Shown here: positions 28,137-36,053 of the stretch, in pieces | Layout: each line of letters starts with the position of its first letter | How positions within the stretch are numbered: the first letter of the stretch is position 1 | DNA from: Stieleria sp. JC731 | Lineage (GTDB): Bacteria > Planctomycetota > Planctomycetia > Pirellulales > Pirellulaceae | DNA length: 64,000 nucleotides | Direction of reading: 5' to 3' | Assembly: GCF_020966635.1 (NCBI RefSeq) | Contig: NZ_JAJKFQ010000002.1 | Location: 248,001-312,000 of the forward strand | Position numbers and translations under genes: made by a program | The notes under the pieces: generated by a model | The model's input: only the letters and a program-made list of their open reading frames with translations | Database searches by the model: none | What the model was told of the DNA's origin: nothing

Positions 28137-29879
28137 TTGATGATACTCAATTGCTTTAATCGTTCGTTCTTGCTCTCCGCGCTGACTGCGTTGTCACTGG
28201 TGTCGCTACCGCCGACTGACGTCAATGCCGAAGAGATCCGAACTTGGATCATTCGCTACGATTCCGATAAAGACACTCTTCGACGTCGCTATCGTTTGCC
28301 GCTCGATACCAAGGCGAGAACTCTTACCGAGCAAACGACAAAGGACTGGCTAAAGCGGCTTGAGGAAGTTGATTTCGACAAGCTCGATCGAGTCGGCCAA
28401 ACCGACTTTTTGCTGTTCCGATCGGAGCTGGAATACCAGCTCGCCAACAACCAGCTGCAATGGAAACGCGATGATGCCGCAGCGGAGTTGATCCCCTACT
28501 GGGAATCACTGCTAAAGTTTTGCGCCGACCGTGAAGAGGTCACTCCCATCGATGCGATGACCGTCGCGGGCAATCTAGACCGCATCGCATCGGAAGCTGA
28601 GAACGCGGCAAAACAAATCGAAAAAACTGACTTGGCGGACACGTCCGATGAAGCGGTCCAAAAACGTCTCGATGGCCTACGAGCAGCAGAACTGATCTCG
28701 CAGTTTGAAAACTGTGTTTCCGAAGCACACCGGTTCTACGATGGCTACGACCCGAGCTATAGCTGGTGGGCCGAACAACCGGTGAAACGCTTGCGGGCCG
28801 CACTGTCAGCGCACCGAACCGCCATCCGCGAGAAGCTGGTCGGTGTGCCCGAGTCCGATCAAGAAACCATTATCGGCTTGCCAATCGGTGCCGAAGGACT
28901 GGAACTGGAACTTCAACACGAATGGATCGCCCACACTCCCGCTGAACTGATTGAACTGGCCAATCGCGAAATGGAGTGGTGCGATCAGCAGATGGCGATC
29001 GCTTCAGAAGAACTTGGGTTCGGCGATGACTGGCGAGCGGCGTTGGCGCATACCAAGTCGAAACATGTTCAACCTGGTGACCAGCCGAAAATGATTCGCG
29101 ACCTGGCATGGGAAGCGATTCGATTCCTCGATTCGCATGACCTTGTCACCGTCCCACCGCTAGCTGCAAACGGTTGGCGAGTCACGATGATGTCGCCTGA
29201 ACGGCAACGGGTGAATCCCTACTTTCTGGGCGGCCCAATGATCATCGTTTCATTCCCGACCAATGAAATGACGCATGACGAGAAACTGATGAGCATGCGT
29301 AGCAACAACAAACACTTTGCGCGTGCGACGGTTCATCACGAGCTGATCCCGGGACACCACCTCCAGCACTATATGTTGCCAAGGTACAAAGCCTACCGTT
29401 CGATGTTCCGAACGCCGTTCTGGATCGAAGGCTGGGCTTTGTACTGGGAAATGCTTTTGTGGGATCTTGATTTCGCACAAAGCGCCGAAGACCGTGTTGG
29501 CATGCTGTTCTGGCGGAAACACCGCTGTGCCCGGATCATCTTTTCCCTCAGCTACCACCTGGGCACCATGACGCCCGGACAGTGCGTGGACTACTTGGTT
29601 GATCGCGTCGGACACGAACGTTCCGCCGCGACCGCCGAAGTACGGCGTTCGATCATGGGCGGCTACAGTCCCTTGTATCAAGCTGCCTACATGCTCGGTG
29701 GACTGCAGTTGCGAAAGCTACACGAAACACTGGTTGTCGGTGGGAAGATGACGAACCGACAATTTCACGACGCGGTGCTGAAAGAACACTGCATCCCCAT
29801 GGAAGTCCTCCGCAACTACATGACCGATCAACCGCTAACCCCCGACACACGACCTACATGGCGTTTTGCGGACGAGTAG
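28137..29879 (+). CDS. DUF885 family secreted metallopeptidase-like protein
   Basis: 580 residues with signal peptide (FLLSALTALSLVSLPPTDVNA). DUF885 proteins have a zincin-like core; here it is ATVHHELIPGHHLQHYMLPRYK (near residue 400), the family's HExxPGHH site, followed by FWIEGWALYWEMLLWD which supplies the downstream Glu. The N-terminal part (30-250) is helical. Probably a zinc-dependent carboxypeptidase-type enzyme in the periplasm; no member with a firm role is known to me that fits this exactly. It is monocistronic, with repeat-rich DNA beyond its stop. Confidence 0.85.
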   Translation: MMILNCFNRSFLLSALTALSLVSLPPTDVNAEEIRTWIIRYDSDKDTLRRRYRLPLDTKARTLTEQTTKDWLKRLEEVDFDKLDRVGQTDFLLFRSELEYQLANNQLQWKRDDAAAELIPYWESLLKFCADREEVTPIDAMTVAGNLDRIASEAENAAKQIEKTDLADTSDEAVQKRLDGLRAAELISQFENCVSEAHRFYDGYDPSYSWWAEQPVKRLRAALSAHRTAIREKLVGVPESDQETIIGLPIGAEGLELELQHEWIAHTPAELIELANREMEWCDQQMAIASEELGFGDDWRAALAHTKSKHVQPGDQPKMIRDLAWEAIRFLDSHDLVTVPPLAANGWRVTMMSPERQRVNPYFLGGPMIIVSFPTNEMTHDEKLMSMRSNNKHFARATVHHELIPGHHLQHYMLPRYKAYRSMFRTPFWIEGWALYWEMLLWDLDFAQSAEDRVGMLFWRKHRCARIIFSLSYHLGTMTPGQCVDYLVDRVGHERSAATAEVRRSIMGGYSPLYQAAYMLGGLQLRKLHETLVVGGKMTNRQFHDAVLKEHCIPMEVLRNYMTDQPLTPDTRPTWRFADE

Positions 29880-29914
29880 TCGTTGGCGCTTGAATGTTGC
29901 ATGGCGCTGCCGGG

Positions 29915-30047
29915 CTTCCTACACAGGCTCCCCTCTCCACACTTGCGGGGTGAGGTGGCCAAGGGTGAAGGGCGAGTCACAGAAGCCTCCAAAAGCGACG
30001 ACCTCGGAGAGGACGCGTGGCCCCCAAAAAACAGGCCACCTCAATGC
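29915..30047. repeat. 133-bp dispersed repeat, copy 1
   Basis: Nearly the same as 30168-30299. It runs from CTTCCT to CTCAATGC and contains the block CCCCTCTCCAC...GCGGGG. Both copies also share GGCGAGTCACAGAAG and GGACGCGTGGCCCCC. It is an intergenic repeat of planctomycete type with no coding content. Confidence 0.8.
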
Positions 30048-30062
30048 ACTTCAGTTGCTGCC

Positions 30063-30173
30063 GCGATGCAGAACCGTGGAGTCATCACGCGGAGCGTGAT
30101 GGGTACTTAAATCGTCGTCAGAAATATCGAAACTGCGAGTGCACGCCGATCCAGAAGCGAAGCTCGCCTTCCT
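30063..30173. repeat. 111-bp dispersed repeat with REP palindrome, copy 1
   Basis: Matches 32719-32829 over its whole length with scattered differences. It contains the 19-nt REP palindrome at 30083-30101 and then a conserved flank ending GCCGATCCAGAA...GCCTTCCT, where it overlaps the start of the second 132-bp repeat. The repeats are thus nested mosaics. Confidence 0.8.
30083..30101. repeat. REP palindrome, copy 1 of 4
   Basis: CATCACGC-GGA-GCGTGATG: a perfect 8-bp stem with a 3-nt loop. The same 19 bases recur at 32739-32757, 32861-32879 and 32920-32938. Confidence 0.85.
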
Positions 30174-30299
30174 TCACAGGCTCCCCTCTCCACGCTTGCG
30201 GGGAGAGGGGCCGGGGGTGAGGGGCGAGTCACAGAAGCTACCAAAATCGAGGATCTCGGAAAGGACGCGTGGCCCCCAAAACTCAGGCCACCTCAACGC
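30168..30299. repeat. 132-bp dispersed repeat, copy 2
   Basis: Second copy of the repeat at 29915-30047. In this copy the CCCCTCTCC...GGGGAGAGGGG arms pair better and could form a strong hairpin. The rest (30300-30436) up to the RAYT end has no gene that I can support. Confidence 0.8.
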
Positions 30300-30436
30300 G
30301 CCAGCGTGCGCCAGTGTGAGCACTGTGGATTAGCGTTTGTTCCTGAGACCCGTCGCTTGCGCGATCACGGCTCAAGTGTGCGGCATTTCCAGTTCTCATC
30401 AGCCGCAAAGCGCCAGCATGCGGTTATCCATGATCC

Positions 30437-31230
30437 AAAAGGGGTCAGGCCTCTTTGTTTGCGTTCTGGGGTGGTTTGCGGATTCTAGGACGGCCCCTGG
30501 GACGCATCGTCGACTCTAGATTCAGCCGTCGTGCGATCGATTCAACCCAGCCTTCGTCACCCAGCGGGGCACCTCGCTGAGCACACCGGCGCACCGCTTC
30601 CAATTCCTTTTCCGACAAGGCCTGATTCACTCGGGTAACCCATTTTGGCGGGCGTGCAAGTGGCCATGGTGACAGCAGTTTGGGCTCCGAGTCCTGTTTG
30701 TTATGCCATCTCCAAAGCGATCCCCGGCGCCATAGCTCGGCACTGTCGACAAGTCCTGCACGTAGCGCATTGCGTTCGACGTAGCGGCACACCACGTGAA
30801 AGTGAACATCATCCTGAATCGGAAAACTCTTGTAGCGTTGTTGGTAAACGTGGCCCGTTCCTCCGGTGTGATAGTGTGAGTGGTACCGCATCGTATGCGT
30901 ACCGCCGACCCAGCTCATGAAGCGGCTCATCTCACCGTCGACCAACGGTCGGATCACCAAGTGATAGTGATTGGGCATCAGTTGATAGGCAAACAATTCA
31001 ACTTGATGGATCTCCAGGGCCTCGCCGAGGATTCGCTCAAATGCGGCGTAGTCTTCATCTTTGTGGAAGATCTCGGCTCGTAAATTGCCACGGTTGAGAA
31101 CATGGTAAAGACCACCAGCTTCATCGGCACGGGGAGCTCGAGGCATTGTTTCAGGCCCTGCAAAATCGCGTCAGCATCAAAAACGCATCTTACCACAGTC
31201 ACGCAGACAAAAAGAGACCTGACCCCTTTG
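30437..31230 (-). mobile_element. RAYT element bounded by inverted 19-bp ends
   Basis: AAAGGGGTCAGGCCTCTTT at 30438-30456 and its inverse (one mismatch) at 31211-31229 bracket the transposase gene. The left end overlaps the gene's stop codon. Motifs of the GGGGTCAGG type flank RAYT genes in many bacteria, as I recall, and are probably the recognition ends. Further solo copies are at 38332-38350 and, degenerate, at 32312-32328. Confidence 0.7.
30445..31146 (-). CDS. REP-associated tyrosine transposase (RAYT, Y1/IS200-like)
   Basis: 233 residues. The HUH/Y1 core is complete: LFAYQLMPNHYHLVIRPLVDG holds the HUH metal-binding pair (HYH), and HVVCRYVERNALRAGLV holds the candidate catalytic Tyr. 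The N-terminus MPRAPRADEAGGLYHVLNRGN and the YQQRYKSFPIQDD block are typical of the Transposase_17 family (REP-associated). It nicks single-stranded DNA through a 5'-phosphotyrosine and is thought to move REP palindromes. Four REP palindromes lie in this region, fitting such a partnership. It is intact and lies next to a remnant of a sister gene. Confidence 0.92.
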   Translation of the reverse strand: MPRAPRADEAGGLYHVLNRGNLRAEIFHKDEDYAAFERILGEALEIHQVELFAYQLMPNHYHLVIRPLVDGEMSRFMSWVGGTHTMRYHSHYHTGGTGHVYQQRYKSFPIQDDVHFHVVCRYVERNALRAGLVDSAELWRRGSLWRWHNKQDSEPKLLSPWPLARPPKWVTRVNQALSEKELEAVRRCAQRGAPLGDEGWVESIARRLNLESTMRPRGRPRIRKPPQNANKEA

Positions 31231-31347
31231 CTGCTTGCTCAAACGCTTCAAAATCCGCTTCCTTGTGAAAGATTATTACCCTGCGGTTGGCACGATTGAG
31301 AACGTGTATAGATGCCCCGCTATATCAACTCGCGGTGCTCGTCCCAA
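31231..31347 (-). pseudogene. Remnant of a second RAYT transposase (5' part, frameshifted)
   Basis: On the minus strand from 31347 the translation is (L)GRAPRVDIAGHLYT, then after a one-base loss near 31306 it continues VLNRANRRVIIFHKEADFEAFEQA. This matches the first 38 residues of the intact RAYT (RAPRADEAGGLYHVLNRGN...IFHKDEDYAAFE). It stops where the right-hand 19-bp end of the intact element begins (31229). The rest of the gene is missing. This shows a second, older copy of the family, now decayed. Confidence 0.8.
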
Positions 31348-31632
31348 TTTGGACCTGGGGAAAAGAGGAGAGGTCCAGTCATGGACTGCGGAAGGCACGA
31401 CTTGGAAACCACCCAGTCAACCAACTACCTACCTAACACCCTTTTTACCCTGGCGTCAGTGCGCCGAGTGCGATACAGAAAATCCCAATTGGTTATTCTG
31501 CGCCCCCATGCTGCGCGGTATTGGCTAACCTATAGCCCGTGGGGCTGTAGCGGAGGTTTATCAATGCAACCGATGCATAGACCACCGGCGATACTCAGCG
31601 TTAATCTCTCTCGTCAAATAGCAGGGTAATCA

Positions 31633-32292
31633 ATGGTACGTGTACTTCATTGCTGCGCAGCATTTGCAATCTTGGCTTCCTGTATGGCTGAAACAGGTCG
31701 CGGTGCGATCGTCAACTTGACGCCAAACTTCGACGCGACACTTCGCGACGATGGGTTTGATGGAACGTTCAATTCCGGCGGTAACGGAAATTTTTTCAAC
31801 ACCATCCGACGCATAGATGGTGTTGTCAACGAAGTTCTGTTTTTTGAATTCGATGTCTCCGTTGTTGGCGATAGCGAAATGGTATCGAGTGCGACCTTGT
31901 CTCTTGGTGTCTTTGGCACACCTAACGATCCAGGCGACATCGAAATTCTCGCTTACCAGGCAGATGGCGTGCTGACGTTTCCAGACGATGGAGCCCGACC
32001 ATCAACATTGGTGGCGACCTACGACCCTATTTCTGAAGGTAGTGGGACGATCTCGATCTCCTTGGACGCCGCTACGGTCGACGGCTTTATCAAGGGAGGA
32101 GATTTTATTGGCTTTAGATTGCAGGGCGCCGAGGACCAAGCAGACACGACAATCCAGGGTGTGGTGAATGTTTTTGACCCAGGTGGGCCCCCTACGCTGA
32201 CCTTGGACATTTCGGCCGTGCCAGAACCGACGTCGGCAGTCTTGCTGATGGGCCTCGTCTCAGTTGTCGCTTGCAAACGTCGTAGACGATGA
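31633..32292 (+). CDS. PEP-CTERM secreted protein
   Basis: 219 residues: signal peptide (LHCCAAFAILASCMAETGRGA), a beta-rich body of the DNRLRE/carbohydrate-binding sort (VNLTPNFDATLRDDGFDGTFNSGGNGN, FFEFDVSVVGDSEMVSSATLSL), and a C-terminal PEP-CTERM sorting signal VPEPTSAVLLMGLVSVVACKRRRR. PEP-CTERM proteins are processed by exosortase, then exported to the cell surface or matrix. No exosortase gene is in the window. It lies inside the repeat-rich region, with the RAYT remnant on one side and REP palindromes on the other. Function unknown. Confidence 0.85.
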   Translation: MVRVLHCCAAFAILASCMAETGRGAIVNLTPNFDATLRDDGFDGTFNSGGNGNFFNTIRRIDGVVNEVLFFEFDVSVVGDSEMVSSATLSLGVFGTPNDPGDIEILAYQADGVLTFPDDGARPSTLVATYDPISEGSGTISISLDAATVDGFIKGGDFIGFRLQGAEDQADTTIQGVVNVFDPGGPPTLTLDISAVPEPTSAVLLMGLVSVVACKRRRR

Positions 32293-32311
32293 CTCGCATG
32301 AAGAAATTAAA

Positions 32312-32328
32312 GCGGGCAGGCCTCTTTT
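32312..32328. repeat. Degenerate RAYT-end motif
   Basis: GCGGGCAGGCCTCTTTT matches the RAYT-end motif with one base missing. It is 20 bp after the PEP-CTERM stop. Confidence 0.5.
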
Positions 32329-32718
32329 GCGGCGAACGCATGAGCGAAGCCCTGCTTTCTAATTTTTTAATGGCACTCCCATCAGTCGGTTACCGTTAAA
32401 AGATCCGAATCACGCATGATCCACGACAACCGAACTATGGAAGCTAAGGATCAGTTTCCCGAGATCCTGGAATTGAAGGCCCGTGCCAAATTGACCAAAT
32501 TCATGTGTTGCAGCGTATCCTTGGCGACTCATCACTGACCGATGAGTCGCTTGCCGAGAAAGATTCAGTCTCATTGACTGAGCTGGCTAACGACTTGGAA
32601 TCTCGCAACAACTGACTTGGGTAATCATTTCTTCACGCACCCACGCGAGAATCCCAAACTGTTCTTTGCGAACTCATTGGTCGTCTCTTACGAGCGCACT
32701 TGCACGTTAAGTGTTATC

Positions 32719-32829
32719 GCGATGCGGAACTGGGGAGTCATCACGCGGAGCGTGATGGGTACAGAAGCCGTCGTTAGAAATATGAAAGTTGCGTGTGGAT
32801 GCCGATCCAGAATCGAAGCTGGCCTTCCT
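32719..32829. repeat. 111-bp dispersed repeat with REP palindrome, copy 2
   Basis: Second copy of the repeat at 30063-30173. It contains the REP palindrome at 32739-32757. Confidence 0.8.
32739..32757. repeat. REP palindrome, copy 2 of 4
   Basis: Identical to 30083-30101. Confidence 0.85.
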
Positions 32830-32860
32830 GCACTGACTACCCAAACCAGGCTACCTCAGT

Positions 32861-32879
32861 CATCACGCGGAGCGTGATG
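32861..32879. repeat. REP palindrome, copy 3 of 4
   Basis: Identical 19-nt palindrome. Together with copy 4 it forms a pair 59 bp apart with related DNA between. Confidence 0.85.
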
Positions 32880-32919
32880 GGTACCTTGAGGTGTCGTATA
32901 AGTTTGGAAATTGCGTGTG

Positions 32920-32938
32920 CATCACGCGGAGCGTGATG
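32920..32938. repeat. REP palindrome, copy 4 of 4
   Basis: Identical 19-nt palindrome, about 210 bp upstream of the ECF sigma gene. Confidence 0.85.
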
Positions 32939-33063
32939 GAGACTTTTGGGGTGCGGGCGGCTTTGTTGGCCTTGGTTCTCTACAAAGGTTCGAAAATATC
33001 TTTCTTCGCGGCGGGACAATTCGGTCCGCCAGCGTCAATCTAGTAGCCTGGGGCGTTCCCCTT

Positions 33064-33116
33064 TCGCGATAGGCAATTCTTGGGCAGTTCCGCCGATTGC
33101 CAGGAACCTATCGCGA
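33064..33116. promoter_or_regulatory. Long inverted repeat before the ECF sigma gene
   Basis: TCGCGATAGG (33064-33073) and CCTATCGCGA (33107-33116) are exact inverse copies; inside, TTCTTGG pairs with CCAGGAA with one G-T. The right arm ends 33 bp before the sigma start. It could be an operator or a leader hairpin controlling the sigma gene. Confidence 0.45.
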
Positions 33117-33149
33117 CGCGATTTACTTCCTACTAGAGCATGAGCCAGA

Positions 33150-33692
33150 TTGCCTGTGATCACCGCGTCGCAACTTGCCGATCTCTGGCGACGCCATGCA
33201 GGTGGTTTAACGCTGCTAGCTAGTGCTCGATGCGGTTCCGATGATGCCAGCGATTGCGTGCAAGCGGCGTTCATCAAACTGTCGCTCGCCCGCCCAGCAC
33301 CTGACGACGTCCAGGCATGGCTAGCAACCGTTGTCCGCAACGAAGCGATCTCCAAAGTTCGCAATCGTACCCGGCGACGTGAACAGGAAAGCTTGGCAGC
33401 GAGCGAACGGTCAAGACAGTTCGTGTTTTCGGATCAAGCCGGCTTCGTCGGGCCTTGGACGCGGTCGCAGATCGATGAGCTCAGCACCGCGATGACTTCG
33501 CTGGCGACTGACGAAAGAGAGTTGATCATCGCTCGCATCTGGAATGGATTGGCCTTCCGGGAAATCGCAGACTTGACCGGGCGTTCCAGATCCCAAGTCC
33601 ATCGTGACTATCACGCGGCATTGCAAAAACTGCGATGCCTGCTCGCAGAACAAAGTAGTGCCTTCAACGATTTATTTACCGCCGATATCTGA
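33150..33692 (+). CDS. ECF-type RNA polymerase sigma factor
   Basis: 180 residues. Region 2 is ASARCGSDDASDCVQAAFIKLSL...VQAWLATVVRNEAISKVRNRTRRRE, and region 4 is LATDERELIIARIWNGLAFREIADLTGRSRSQVHRDYHAALQKLRCLL with its helix-turn-helix. It directs RNA polymerase to a specific promoter set. No ATG start fits; the start is TTG at 33150 or GTG two codons later, which could keep expression low. It is followed after 6 bp by a one-pass membrane protein, the usual anti-sigma position, and then two secreted proteins that may be its targets. A 10-bp inverted repeat lies just upstream. Confidence 0.87.
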   Translation: MPVITASQLADLWRRHAGGLTLLASARCGSDDASDCVQAAFIKLSLARPAPDDVQAWLATVVRNEAISKVRNRTRRREQESLAASERSRQFVFSDQAGFVGPWTRSQIDELSTAMTSLATDERELIIARIWNGLAFREIADLTGRSRSQVHRDYHAALQKLRCLLAEQSSAFNDLFTADI

Positions 33693-33698
33693 TCGAAA

Positions 33699-34400
33699 AT
33701 GAATCACCAAAGCCCACCAGACGATCAAAAGCCGAATGCGTTCGAAAGGCAATTGGCAACCGCACCGCTTGCCGAAGTTCCTTCAGGAATGGAAGAGATG
33801 CTGTACCAGGCGGGTTGGCATGCCGCGAAACAACAGATTGCGTTGGAGCAGAATCATCGAATCCGTGGTTTCATCGGCGGACTACTCAGTGGCGGATTGG
33901 CAACGGCAGCTGGCTTTCTGATTTGGATCGCATGCTTTACACCAGAATTCGATCCATCAATCGCACAAGCCAACAACTCAGCCCAGAACGATAAGGCATC
34001 GCACACAACGCAGACAACCGTAAATCCTGTCCCATCATTCGAACTGGAACAGAACCAATCGCTTGCGGTCCGCAACTCGAATTCGCCGGCCGTCGCGACA
34101 ACACTGTCCGATCAATCGGGACCATTGCTGACACTTTGGCAATCACTAACCCAACCGCCATCGTCAACGCGTCCCCTCGTGTCGACACCGATCACCCATC
34201 GCAGTGTTATCCAGGCTGGCGACAGTCGATCCAATCACACGGTGTCCTTTGACGAAACCGGCTCCCCTTCGATCACGTCTCCTTCGGGCACATTGGGGCC
34301 GATACGTTTTGATTGGCAGCCATCGAAAAGCTCCAGTCACCACTCAATTGAGTTGCCTGCCCTTCGTCCCTTCGGAAATCAACCGTCGTTTCAATCTTAA
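33699..34400 (+). CDS. Single-pass membrane protein, possible anti-sigma factor
   Basis: 233 residues. The N-terminal 50 residues are cytoplasmic-like (FERQLATAPLAEVPSGMEEMLYQAGWHAAKQ), a membrane segment follows (IGGLLSGGLATAAGFLIWIACF, about 54-76), and the outer part is a Ser/Thr/Pro-rich low-complexity tail. Topology and position 6 bp after an ECF sigma gene suggest the partner anti-sigma, but no ZAS or RskA zinc motif (HxxxCxxC) is visible. It may also be a sensor or adaptor of that sigma factor. Start by first ATG. Confidence 0.7.
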   Translation: MNHQSPPDDQKPNAFERQLATAPLAEVPSGMEEMLYQAGWHAAKQQIALEQNHRIRGFIGGLLSGGLATAAGFLIWIACFTPEFDPSIAQANNSAQNDKASHTTQTTVNPVPSFELEQNQSLAVRNSNSPAVATTLSDQSGPLLTLWQSLTQPPSSTRPLVSTPITHRSVIQAGDSRSNHTVSFDETGSPSITSPSGTLGPIRFDWQPSKSSSHHSIELPALRPFGNQPSFQS

Positions 34401-34425
34401 ACCACCAGCTTTAAGGTCAAGCACA

Positions 34426-35946
34426 ATGACACGCGTTTCGTTTTGTGCCGTATTAATGATCGGAATGCTTTGGCACTCCGATCATTGTCGTGGACAAGAA
34501 AACCCACCGGCGAGTGAACTCGGCAGCACGATGACTGCGGAGGAACTCTTTGGATCGGCACGTCCCACGGAAGCCAAACCACCAGAGCCTCCCAAAAAGA
34601 GTGCACTGGAGGTCTCCCCAGCTTCCGAACCCAACCCCGCATTGCGGTATCAACTGTGGCCCAGCCGAATCGAACTGAAACCTGGATCGGCCAACCTTTA
34701 TGCCGCCCGTGCCATGGTTTCGCTGCAACATGTCGAGTTCGCATGGTCGCGTGAAGCCGAACAAAACGGTAGCGAACACCCTTTCCAACTGGATTTCCAA
34801 GAGGGGCCAAAGCTTGAAACCATCCAGCCCTATTCGGACGCCGTTGAACAAATCTGCACAGAACTTGGCCATCTTGCTTACTGCGAAGACCAGACGCGAG
34901 ATTTGCGTATCCGCGATGAACGCGGTAGCGCAATTTACATGACCTTGCTACCAGAAATCCAAGCCTCGCGATCGTTGGCAAAGGCATTGAGATTTCGAAT
35001 TCGAACCCTCGCGTTGCAACGAAAGTACGACGAAGCGATCGAGCAACTGCGAATCGGATTCCGGTTGTCCGAATACGTCGGTGACGGCGAAACCGTAATC
35101 GAACGGTTGGTCGGTAACGCGATCGCAAGCATCATGTGCGATGAAATCGAATTCATGATTCAACAGCCCGATTGCCCCAACCTCTACTGGGCGCTCGCAA
35201 GCCTTCCTAAAGACCTTGGCGATCCAGCAGAGCAAGCGATTTTGGAACTGAATTTGATGCAGCGACACATGCCAATTCTGGAAATGGCAGAGGACAACGA
35301 TTTTTCAGACGAGGTCTGGATGGCGCAAGCGACCAAGATGGTTGTTGATCTGAAAGAGCTCGGCCGATCTGACTTTTCGATGGTCTACATGCTCCAGCTA
35401 TTGGCGGATAACTCAACACCGTCGGCACGACAGTCCCTTATCGACCGAGGCATGAACGCTGATGTTGTCAATCAAATGTCGAAGATCCGAGCCGTGTTAC
35501 TAAACGCGAATTACGAGATCACCGAACAAACGGACGCCCTTCAAAAAGGCTTTTTACTTTCAGAACCAGAACGTCAAAGCGTCCTTAAAGTTTCAGAAGC
35601 AGATTTCGCGGAGTGGAGAAACAAAAATCCACAGAACATCGCGAGCATCCTTACCGGCCTGCTTCTGCCAGCGGTAACTGCAGTCAACCAATCCGGCGTT
35701 CGCACACAGTTGCGTCTCCGACGACTGATGGCGGTTGAATCGATTCGCAACCATGCGGCAATCGAAGGGCAACTGCCAGAATCGCTGCAAGCGGTAGCAG
35801 ACCTTCCGGTCCCCAATGATCCCTACACCGGAGCGAGTTTCGACTACTCGGTCGACAACGAATCGCTTTCGTTCAACCTGTCGGCCGAAACAACGGATGA
35901 CACCAAATCCTTTAGTGACTTGCATGTCAGACTTCGCAAGCAGTAG
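34426..35946 (+). CDS. Secreted planctomycete protein of unknown function
   Basis: 506 residues from MTRVSFCAVLMIGMLWHSDHCRGQE, a signal peptide; the frame runs back to 34204 but that overlaps the membrane-protein gene. After a Pro-rich stretch (33-65), the body is mostly helical (ELGSTMTAEELFGSARP; KALRFRIRTLALQRKYDEAIEQLRIGFRLSEYVGDGETV), with a TPR-like feel but no clear repeat. A C-terminal segment VADLPVPNDPYTGASFDYSVDNESLSF resembles the ends of several planctomycete exported proteins. It belongs to the sigma/membrane protein gene run. Confidence 0.7.
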   Translation: MTRVSFCAVLMIGMLWHSDHCRGQENPPASELGSTMTAEELFGSARPTEAKPPEPPKKSALEVSPASEPNPALRYQLWPSRIELKPGSANLYAARAMVSLQHVEFAWSREAEQNGSEHPFQLDFQEGPKLETIQPYSDAVEQICTELGHLAYCEDQTRDLRIRDERGSAIYMTLLPEIQASRSLAKALRFRIRTLALQRKYDEAIEQLRIGFRLSEYVGDGETVIERLVGNAIASIMCDEIEFMIQQPDCPNLYWALASLPKDLGDPAEQAILELNLMQRHMPILEMAEDNDFSDEVWMAQATKMVVDLKELGRSDFSMVYMLQLLADNSTPSARQSLIDRGMNADVVNQMSKIRAVLLNANYEITEQTDALQKGFLLSEPERQSVLKVSEADFAEWRNKNPQNIASILTGLLLPAVTAVNQSGVRTQLRLRRLMAVESIRNHAAIEGQLPESLQAVADLPVPNDPYTGASFDYSVDNESLSFNLSAETTDDTKSFSDLHVRLRKQ

Positions 35947-36053
35947 GCACTGGGTAATCGCCCGCAATTAACCATCGACGCAGTGCTTACGCAACTTTCG
36001 GCATCGCGTTCCTTTTGAACCAACCTCTTTCGTCTATGACAGGAACTTCGGCC

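Noticed and set aside
34397-35128. 243-codon open frame on the minus strand
   Set aside because: Lies wholly opposite the well-supported 34426-35946 gene and has basic, low-complexity composition; a shadow frame.
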